64,000 nt of DNA from Dactylosporangium sp. AC04546 (GTDB taxonomy: Bacteria; Actinomycetota; Actinomycetes; Mycobacteriales; Micromonosporaceae), in the NCBI RefSeq assembly GCF_022095675.1, contig NZ_JAHYSG010000040.1, forward strand, positions 1-64,000, written 5' to 3'. Shown here piece by piece: positions 58,204-64,000 of this stretch; position 1 is the stretch's first letter; each line of letters begins with the position of its first letter. The position numbers were made by a program, and so were the translations under genes. Under the pieces are notes generated by a model. That model worked only from the letters and a program-made list of their open reading frames with translations. It was not told where the DNA came from and did no database searches.

Positions 58204-58746
58204 TCGCGCTCCGGGCACTCCTGGAGGCTGCCGAGGTCGGTGCAGCCGGCGGCGGCGTGCGGCACGAACGCGTACCGGCCGAAGCCGAGCAGCGTGGTGG
58301 CCACCTCCAGCCACACGCTGGACTGGTTCTGCCCGGCGTCGACGACCGCCGCGGCGGTGCCCACCGCGCACCGCACGCTCGCGACCTCCCGTCGCCGTAC
58401 GAGCCGACGACCGCCGCACCGGACACGCCGGCCTGCTGCTGCGGCAGCCGGTAGAGGTCGCCCCGGCCGGGCCGCTCGCCACGCAGGCACCGCACCTCGA
58501 GCGGCACCTCACCGCCGAACTCTCCGAACACCCCGGGGCGCCGCGGCCCACCCGGCTTCCACGGACACGCCGGTTGACTCGGGACGGGCTCGCGGATCGG
58601 CTCGCCCCGGGCGACGGCGACCGGCTCGGTGCGGCGACGGCACTGGTCACGGCGGCCGACGGCGAGGGGGCCGCCGCCGGGCCGGACGAGCATCCGCCCA
58701 ACGCGGCAACGACCCCGGCCACGAGGACCAGATGCTTGACGCTCAT
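58191..58746 (-). pseudogene. Lipoprotein gene broken by two frameshifts
   Basis: From an ATG at 58746 the first frame gives a lipoprotein signal (VLVAGVVAALGGC) and a Ser/Pro/Ala linker. Near 58600 protein-like sequence continues in a second frame (GDLYRLPQQQAGVSGAAVVG). Near 58390 it moves to a third frame ending VWLEVATTLLGFGRYAFVPH and ECPERDYRS. The combined product would be about 185 residues. The two shifts are either real inactivation or sequencing errors. The last 13 bases overlap the convergent hydrolase gene. Confidence 0.6.
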
Positions 58747-58872
58747 CGATGAATGGTGCCACCGCGACGCGAGCCTGGTTGCATGCCGGCGTGTCGGTGC
58801 TGACCGACTACTTCGCCGCGGGCGGACGACCTCGACCGCACATGATCGTGCTTTCGGTGTGATCATGGACGG

Positions 58873-59979
58873 GTGAGTGACGACGGTGGGTGGGTGGGGC
58901 TTGTGCCGCCGCGCGAGTCCGGGGAGCAGGAGCGGCTCGTCGCCGCCGCGGGCGGCGACGACCTCGCCACGGCCCTTGCGGCGGCGCCCAACGCGTTCTA
59001 CGAGTCGCGGACCGGCCAGGACGAGGCGGCCGCCGTCGTGCTCGGGTGGCCGGCCGACCGGCGGCGCGGGGTGCTGCTGCGGCTGCACGACGAAGCCGTG
59101 CGCAGCGGCGGGCCACCCAGGTACGTCGTCGGCCCGCTTGTCGAACGCCTCGACCGCGGGCTGCGATGGTCTCGGGAAGACCTGGTCTGGATGCTGCACC
59201 GGGTGCGGGACGAGCTCGCCCTCGACGACGGCGAGGTGTACCAGCTGCCGGTCCGGGTCGCCGCCGCCCTCGGCGCCGCCGACCTGCGCGGGCTCGGTCC
59301 CGCGCTCGACGGGCTGCTCACCGAGCTCAGCCGCGGCCGACTGCCTGCCACGCTCCGCCGCGACCTCGCCGCCCGTCTCGGGCTGGTCGTCGAGCGGGTC
59401 ACCGCCGCCGCCGTGCCGCCGCAGCTGCTGCATGCCGGGGACGCGTTCGGGCCGCTTGCCCGGGCGCGGCTTGCGGAGGTTCTCGGCGCCGACGGAGCAC
59501 GGGAGGTACTGCTGCATGCCGCCTCCCTCACGAAGCCGACCCCGTCGAAAGCCTGGACCGCCGCGGCGCCCGCCGACACCGCCGGGGTCGCCGGTGCGGT
59601 GCTCGACCTCTTCGCCGAGTTCGACGGGGCGTTGCACGCAGACAACGACAGCCTGCTGCGCGGGCTGACCTGCCTCGCCGCGCTCGACCCGGGCGACGCC
59701 GCCACGGAGCGGATCGGGCGGGCCGCGGGCGCGGCCGCGGCGGCGGATCCGCGGTGGGCCGGGTACCCGTACGCACCGCGGACCGCGGCCGCCGCCGTCG
59801 AGATCCTCGCCGGGCGGGGCGGCGACGCGCCGCCCGCGGTGCTGTCCCGGCTGGCGTCGACGGTGCGGAACAAGGCGCTGCTCGGGCGGGTCCGGGCCGG
59901 CCTCGACCGGATCGCCGCGGGCCGGGCGGCCCCGACGGCGACGGACGGCGGACCTGAGGCCTCGGCGGTCGCGGGATAG
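58873..59979 (+). CDS. Hypothetical Leu/Ala-rich helical protein
   Basis: 368 aa from a GTG. The sequence is rich in Ala, Leu, Arg and Asp, with repeated helix pairs (RRGVLLRLHDEAVRSGGPP, LRGLGPALDGLLTELSRGRL, LLRGLTCLAALDPGDAATER), consistent with an alpha-solenoid of the HEAT kind. No signal, membrane segment or catalytic motif is seen and no family was recognised. It stands alone before the cellulase gene. Confidence 0.72.
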   Translation: MSDDGGWVGLVPPRESGEQERLVAAAGGDDLATALAAAPNAFYESRTGQDEAAAVVLGWPADRRRGVLLRLHDEAVRSGGPPRYVVGPLVERLDRGLRWSREDLVWMLHRVRDELALDDGEVYQLPVRVAAALGAADLRGLGPALDGLLTELSRGRLPATLRRDLAARLGLVVERVTAAAVPPQLLHAGDAFGPLARARLAEVLGADGAREVLLHAASLTKPTPSKAWTAAAPADTAGVAGAVLDLFAEFDGALHADNDSLLRGLTCLAALDPGDAATERIGRAAGAAAAADPRWAGYPYAPRTAAAAVEILAGRGGDAPPAVLSRLASTVRNKALLGRVRAGLDRIAAGRAAPTATDGGPEASAVAG

Positions 59980-60020
59980 CCGTCGAGGTCGGCGAGGGCC
60001 CGGCGCGGCTGTGGTCGGCC

Positions 60021-60034
60021 CGTGAAACGTTCAT
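60021..60034. promoter_or_regulatory. Possible LacI-type operator upstream of the cellulase gene
   Basis: CGTGAAACGTTCAT has approximate dyad symmetry around a central CG, the form of LacI-family sites, about 40 bp before the -35. It differs from the ATCGAT operators of the first locus, so another regulator would be expected. Confidence 0.3.
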
Positions 60035-60074
60035 GCGGCGACCGGCCGGTCCGGCCCGCATGCGCCGTCACACA

Positions 60075-60104
60075 TTGACATCCTTCAGCGACGCTTCCTA
60101 GTGT
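60075..60104 (+). promoter_or_regulatory. Promoter of the cellulase gene
   Basis: TTGACA (60075-60080), 18-base spacer, TAGTGT (60099-60104), about 50 bp before the ATG at 60156. The leader contains a hairpin CCGCCCG-AAA-CGGGCGG at 60114-60130, and GGAGGG follows at normal distance from the ATG. Confidence 0.6.
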
Positions 60105-60155
60105 CCGGGCCCGCCGCCCGAAACGGGCGGGTTTCGACACCACCTGGAGGGCGTC

Positions 60156-62243
60156 ATGGCCGGCAGGCCGACATTCCGGGGCCGGCTGGCCGTCGCGATC
60201 GGGGCGGCCGTGGCCCTGCTCGCGGGGCTCGTCGCGGTCCTGTCCACCAACGCGTACGCGGCGGCCGGGTGCCGCGTCACGTACCGGGTCACCAGCCAGT
60301 GGCCGGGCGGGTTCACCGGCGACGTGGCCGTGACGAACCTCGGCGACCCGGTCACCGGGTGGACGCTGCAGTGGACGTTCGGCGCCGGGCAGAGCGTCAC
60401 CCAGGCCTGGAACGCGACCGTCACCGCGTCCGGTGCCCAGGTCACCGCGGTCAACGCCGGCTACAACGGCTCGATCGCGACCAACGCGACGGTGTCGTTC
60501 GGTTTCAACGGCTCGTGGACGGGCAGCAACCCCGTGCCGGCGTCGTTCACCCTGAACGGCACGACCTGCACCGGAGGCGTCACGTCACCCAGCGCTTCTC
60601 CCAGTGCGTCCCCCAGTACGTCCCCCAGCGCCTCGACGAGCCCGCAGCCCGGCAACGCCATGGCCGCCGTCGCCGCCATGCAGCCCGGCTGGAACCTCGG
60701 CAACAGCCTCGACGCGACCGGCGCCGACGAGACCTCGTGGGGCAACCCGCGGGTCACCGCCGCCCTCCTCGACAACATCCGCGCCCAGGGCTTCAACAGC
60801 ATCCGCATCCCCGTCACCTGGGGCCAGCACATGGGCAGCGCCCCCGGCTACACCGTCGACGCGGCCTGGCTCGCCCGGGTCAAGGAGGTCGTCGACTGGG
60901 CCCTCGCCGACGGCTTCTACGTGGTGCTCAACGTCCACCACGACTCGTGGCAGTGGATCAACACGATGCCGTCGGACCGCACCAACGTGCAGAACCGGTA
61001 CAACGCGCTGTGGACGCAGCTCGCCGCCGCGTTCCGCACCTCCTCGCCGAAGCTGGTCCTCGAGAGCGTCAACGAGCCGCAGTTCACCGGCTCGTCCGGC
61101 GACGCCCAGAACGCCGAGCTCCTCGCGGCGCTGAACACCGAGTTCCGGCGCATCGTGCGCGCCTCCGGCGGCAACAACGCGACCCGCCTGCTCGTCCTGC
61201 CGACCCTGCACACGTCGGCCGACCAGGCCCGCGTCGACGAGCTGACGGCCACGTTCAACCAGCTCGGCGACCCGAACCTGATCGCGACCGTGCACTTCTA
61301 CGGCTACTGGCCGTTCAGCGTCAACATCGCCGGCGGCACCCGCTTCGACTCGGCCGTCGAGCAGGACCTCGTCGGGCAGTTCGACCGCGTCGCGAACGCG
61401 TTCGTGTCGCGCGGCATCCCGGTCATCATCGGCGAGTACGGCCTGCTCGGCTTCGACCGGCACACCGGCACCATCGAGCAGGGCGAGAAGCTCAAGTTCT
61501 TCGAGTACCTCGGCTACTACGCCCGCTCGAAGAAGCTCACGACGATGCTGTGGGACAACGGCCAGCACTTCGGCCGCACCTCGTTCGCCTGGAGCGACCC
61601 GGAGCTGTTCGCGCAGATCAGGTCGAGCTGGACGACCCGCTCCGGCACCGCCTCGGCCGACTTCGTCTACGTGCCGAAGTCCGGCGCGGTCGCGGCGCAG
61701 ACCCTCACGCTGAACCTCAACGGCACCACGTTGCAGGGCCTGCGCCAGGGCAGCACCGACCTGGTCCGCGGCACCGACTACACCGTCTCCGGCAACCAGC
61801 TGACCCTGACCGCGAGCGCCCTGACGAGGCTCGTGGGCTCCCGGTCGTACGGCGTGAACGCCACACTCCAGGCAAGGTTCTCGGCCGGCGTCCCCTGGCG
61901 GATCAACATCATCACCTACGACCCGCCGCTGCTGTCGGCCGCGACCGGCACCACGGCCGCGTTCACCCTCCCGGCCCAGTTCCGCGGCGACCAGCTCGCC
62001 ACGATGGAGGCGAAGTACGCCGACGGCAGCAACGCCGGCCCGCAGAACTGGACGTCGTTCAAGGAGTTCGACGTGACCTTCGCCCCGGACTACACGGCGG
62101 GCACGATCACGCTGCGCCCGGCCTTCTTCGCCGAGGTCAACGACAACGCAAAGGTGACCCTGACGTTGCACTTCTGGAGCGGCACGAAGGTCACGTACTT
62201 CGTCACCAGGTCCGGCAGCACCGTGACCGGCAGCCTGTCCTGA
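60156..62243 (+). CDS. Secreted multidomain cellulase: CBM2, GH5, X2 and CBM46-like modules
   Basis: 695 aa. A signal peptide ends NAYAAA. A CBM2 module (about 38-140; CRVTYRVTSQWPGGFTGDVA, cysteine-bounded) and a Ser/Pro linker precede the GH5 domain (about 165-500). There the acid/base is Glu307 in SVNEPQF and the nucleophile Glu427 in IGEYGLL, with NVHHDSW and HFYGYWPF also typical of subfamily GH5_4. A CBM_X2/Ig-like module (about 510-600) and a C-terminal CBM46-like module (about 600-695) follow, as in known GH5_4 endoglucanases/xyloglucanases. Substrate: cellulose, xyloglucan or mixed-linkage glucan. Confidence 0.92.
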   Translation: MAGRPTFRGRLAVAIGAAVALLAGLVAVLSTNAYAAAGCRVTYRVTSQWPGGFTGDVAVTNLGDPVTGWTLQWTFGAGQSVTQAWNATVTASGAQVTAVNAGYNGSIATNATVSFGFNGSWTGSNPVPASFTLNGTTCTGGVTSPSASPSASPSTSPSASTSPQPGNAMAAVAAMQPGWNLGNSLDATGADETSWGNPRVTAALLDNIRAQGFNSIRIPVTWGQHMGSAPGYTVDAAWLARVKEVVDWALADGFYVVLNVHHDSWQWINTMPSDRTNVQNRYNALWTQLAAAFRTSSPKLVLESVNEPQFTGSSGDAQNAELLAALNTEFRRIVRASGGNNATRLLVLPTLHTSADQARVDELTATFNQLGDPNLIATVHFYGYWPFSVNIAGGTRFDSAVEQDLVGQFDRVANAFVSRGIPVIIGEYGLLGFDRHTGTIEQGEKLKFFEYLGYYARSKKLTTMLWDNGQHFGRTSFAWSDPELFAQIRSSWTTRSGTASADFVYVPKSGAVAAQTLTLNLNGTTLQGLRQGSTDLVRGTDYTVSGNQLTLTASALTRLVGSRSYGVNATLQARFSAGVPWRINIITYDPPLLSAATGTTAAFTLPAQFRGDQLATMEAKYADGSNAGPQNWTSFKEFDVTFAPDYTAGTITLRPAFFAEVNDNAKVTLTLHFWSGTKVTYFVTRSGSTVTGSLS

Positions 62244-62285
62244 CCGTCACCGCCCGGCCCGGCCCGGCCGTGATCCGCGACGACG

Positions 62286-63167
62286 TCAGCGCGCGGGAGC
62301 GGCCGGCCGGGTCCGCAGGTTGAGGGCGAGATAGCCGTCCTCCAGCGTGGGGCGCAGCGGCTCGGCGTCCGGTCCGGGTCGCTCGGGAGCGACGACGCGG
62401 TATCGCATGCCGGGCTCCTCGGGGACCGCGGACACCACCGTTCCGGCCGGGGCCGGGCCCTGGGTCACGACCGACCAGACGCGGCCGTCGGCCTCGTGGG
62501 TCAGGTCGGCGACGGTGCCGCGGAAGACCTGGCGGCCGGCGGACAGCACGGCCAGCTCGCGGCAGGTCTGGGCGACGTCGTCGACGATGTGGGTGCTCAG
62601 CAGGACCGTGCGGTCGCCGGCCAGCTGGGCCAGCAGGGTGCGGAACCGGATGCGCTCCTCCGGGTCCAGGCCCGCCGTGGGCTCGTCCACGATCAGCAGG
62701 CGCGGGTCGGCGAGCAGGGCCTGGGCGATGCCCACGCGGCGGCGCATGCCCCCGCTGTACCCCTTGAGCCGCCGGTCGGCCTCGGACGTCAACGCCACCA
62801 CCTCGAGCAGCTCGCCGACCCGGCGGCGGCGGGACGGGCCGTCGTCGAGGCCCTTGAGTAACGCCACGTAGTCGAGGAACTCCCGGGCCGTCAGGTCGGG
62901 GTAGACGCCCACGTCCTGCGGGAGGTAGCCGAGCGTGCGCTGCACCGCCTGGCGGCCGGCGCGGGTGGTGACGTCGTGGCCGCCGACGCGGACCTCGCCC
63001 GCGCTCGGGTGCAGCAGGCCGGCGAGGATGCGCATGAGCGTGGTCTTGCCGGCGCCGTTCGCGCCCAGCAGGCCGAACATGCCGGTCGGCACGGCCAGGT
63101 CGAGGCCGTCGAGGGCGGCGACGCCGCCGCGGTAGCGCTTCGTGAGGCCGGTGATGTCGATCCGCAC
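62286..63167 (-). CDS. ABC-2 type exporter ATP-binding protein
   Basis: 293 aa from a GTG with GGAG six bases upstream. Walker A GANGAGKTTL, Q-loop YLPQDVGVYPDL, signature KGYSGGMRRRVGIAQAL, Walker B LLIVDEPTAGLDP and switch LLSTHIVDD are complete. A C-terminal regulatory region (about 215-293) is typical of drug or peptide exporters. It lies 9 bp behind the permease gene. Confidence 0.93.
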   Translation of the reverse strand: MRIDITGLTKRYRGGVAALDGLDLAVPTGMFGLLGANGAGKTTLMRILAGLLHPSAGEVRVGGHDVTTRAGRQAVQRTLGYLPQDVGVYPDLTAREFLDYVALLKGLDDGPSRRRRVGELLEVVALTSEADRRLKGYSGGMRRRVGIAQALLADPRLLIVDEPTAGLDPEERIRFRTLLAQLAGDRTVLLSTHIVDDVAQTCRELAVLSAGRQVFRGTVADLTHEADGRVWSVVTQGPAPAGTVVSAVPEEPGMRYRVVAPERPGPDAEPLRPTLEDGYLALNLRTRPAAPAR

Positions 63168-63176
63168 GGCAGGCTC

Positions 63177-63953
63177 CTATCGGGTGGTTCGGGCGCGGAC
63201 CGCGTGGGCGGCGCACAGCGTCAGGGCGGCGAGGACGAGCAGCAGGCCGATGGACAGGCCGGCGGTCGCCGTGGTGACCTCGGGGCGCAGGAAGTTGAGC
63301 GTGGCGCCCGGCTGCGGCCCGGCGATGACCCCCTCGACGCCGAACAGCGCGAGGGGGTACGCGCCGATCGGGGTCAGCACGCTCTGCGCGAGGGTCGGCA
63401 TGACGTCGGCGGTGATCGAGTTGCCCCAGAACCAGTAGCCGACGAACAGCACGCGGAACAGGGGCGCCGGGATCAGCAGCGGCACCGCGAGGGCGAACGC
63501 GCCGACCACGAGCACGGCCGGCAGCAGCACGGTGGCGAACCCGGCCAGGGCCCAGCCGACCGCCGGCCAGCCGCCGGTGGCGGCGGCGTAGGGGACGGTC
63601 CACCCGGCGTACAGCACCGCCATCGGCAGCACGACGGCGGCGCACACCCCGAGGTACTTCCCGGCGAGGCGCCCGGCGGGGGAGGCCGGGGTCGCGTCGA
63701 GGACCGGGGCGACGCCGAGCTTGCCGTCGCGGACCAGGCGGTCGGCGATCAGGCACCCGTACCCGGCCGGCAGGAAGATGTTCAGCAGCAGCGCCACCGA
63801 CCCCATGACCCGCCGGGCGTCGCCGTCGTGGAACAGCTCGCGCCACTGCGCGGCGCTGGACCCGGCCAGCAGCAGGGTGATCACGCCGAGCGCGATCCAC
63901 ATGGAGCGCTTGCGCAGCATCATGCGGCACTCGTAGCGCAGGGTCGCCGTCAC
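63177..63953 (-). CDS. ABC-2 type transporter permease
   Basis: 258 aa from a GTG overlapping the stop of the preceding gene. Six hydrophobic segments (SMWIALGVITLLLAGSSAAQ, ALLLNIFLPAGYGCLIADRL, GVCAAVVLPMAVLYAGWTVP, ALAGFATVLLPAVLVVGAFA, RVLFVGYWFWGNSITADVMP, TAGLSIGLLLVLAALTLCAA) fit an ABC-2 membrane subunit. The substrate is unknown. Confidence 0.85.
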   Translation of the reverse strand: MTATLRYECRMMLRKRSMWIALGVITLLLAGSSAAQWRELFHDGDARRVMGSVALLLNIFLPAGYGCLIADRLVRDGKLGVAPVLDATPASPAGRLAGKYLGVCAAVVLPMAVLYAGWTVPYAAATGGWPAVGWALAGFATVLLPAVLVVGAFALAVPLLIPAPLFRVLFVGYWFWGNSITADVMPTLAQSVLTPIGAYPLALFGVEGVIAGPQPGATLNFLRPEVTTATAGLSIGLLLVLAALTLCAAHAVRARTTR

Positions 63954-64000
63954 TCCGTCACCGCCGCGTGCACGAGCCGCTCGGCCCGGCCGAGCACCAC
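63950..64000 (-). CDS. C-terminal end of a gene entering from the right edge
   Basis: The last 16 codons read VVLGRAERLVHAAVTE before a TGA that overlaps the permease GTG. The helical tail and the coupling to an ABC-2 pair would fit a YtrA-type GntR regulator or another exporter subunit, but too little is visible to decide. Confidence 0.45.
   Translation of the reverse strand: MVLGRAERLVHAAVTE

Noticed and set aside
58157..58762. Separate 201-codon minus-strand gene
   Set aside because: Only its middle part is protein-like; that part is explained as the second frame of the broken lipoprotein gene.
1..64000. tRNA, rRNA, CRISPR array, complete insertion sequence or prophage
   Set aside because: No cloverleaf with CCA-type ends, no regularly spaced short repeats, no transposase, integrase or phage structural protein was seen on either strand.

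Overview
The window is very GC-rich (well over 70 percent by eye), with many GTG starts, dense ATGA/GTGA gene overlaps, Tat and lipoprotein signals, a DUF397 gene and leaderless-looking promoters. That points to a filamentous actinomycete, most likely of the Micromonosporaceae. No rRNA or other marker gene is present, so the placement is inference. I saw no tRNA, rRNA, CRISPR array or transposase gene.

Region 1 (118-12571) is a carbohydrate locus around a LacI-type repressor gene. It holds a secreted DUF4185/GH183 protein, a cytoplasmic DUF2961/GH172 protein, a cytoplasmic GH116 enzyme, a fucose-isomerase-family protein, an FGGY kinase, a secreted lysozyme-like protein with a six-blade lectin propeller, and a secreted antigen-85-like esterase. 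GH183, GH172 and GH116 are the families known to supply endo-, exo-alpha- and exo-beta-D-arabinofuranosidases. L-fucose isomerases also convert D-arabinose to D-ribulose, and FGGY kinases include D-ribulokinase. I therefore read the locus as use of D-arabinan, the mycobacterial arabinogalactan/lipoarabinomannan polymer. Four copies of a GAAATCGATT-centred operator sit in or next to four good promoters and tie the locus into one regulon. No transporter gene lies in it.

Region 2 (12597-18018) is one minus-strand operon: response regulator, histidine kinase, lipoprotein, membrane-fusion adaptor, MacB-type ATPase and permease. It is followed by two unrecognised overlapping minus-strand genes (18105-19159).

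Region 3 (19270-36764) is a meta-cleavage pathway: mhpA, mhpB, mhpC, mhpD, mhpF and mhpE with an IclR regulator and a Liv-type ABC importer in which permease and ATPase are fused. Two ketosteroid-dehydrogenase-like flavoproteins, two SDR dehydrogenases and a second alpha/beta hydrolase lie in the same transcripts. This suggests that an alicyclic ring is oxidised and aromatised before entering the hydroxyphenylpropionate pathway.

Region 4 (36990-51568) holds housekeeping and accessory genes: a dehydrogenase, an acetyltransferase, an SRPBCC protein, a GlxA-type regulator, two orphan histidine kinases, a small XRE-regulated operon, lipoproteins, a DinB protein and a protein mannosyltransferase. 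A 168-bp palindromic MITE-like element (38764-38931) lies between two convergent genes and supplies the stop codon of both.

Region 5 (52052-58203) is a Dpp/Opp-type peptide ABC transporter operon with a small monooxygenase-like protein and a hydrolase at its end. A 90-bp element encoding a 29-residue peptide sits between its two permease genes. A near-identical copy sits between the last two genes of the Liv operon. Region 6 (58191-64000) holds a frameshifted lipoprotein gene, an unrecognised helical protein, a secreted GH5 cellulase with CBM2, X2 and CBM46-like modules, and an ABC-2 exporter pair with the tail of an upstream gene.
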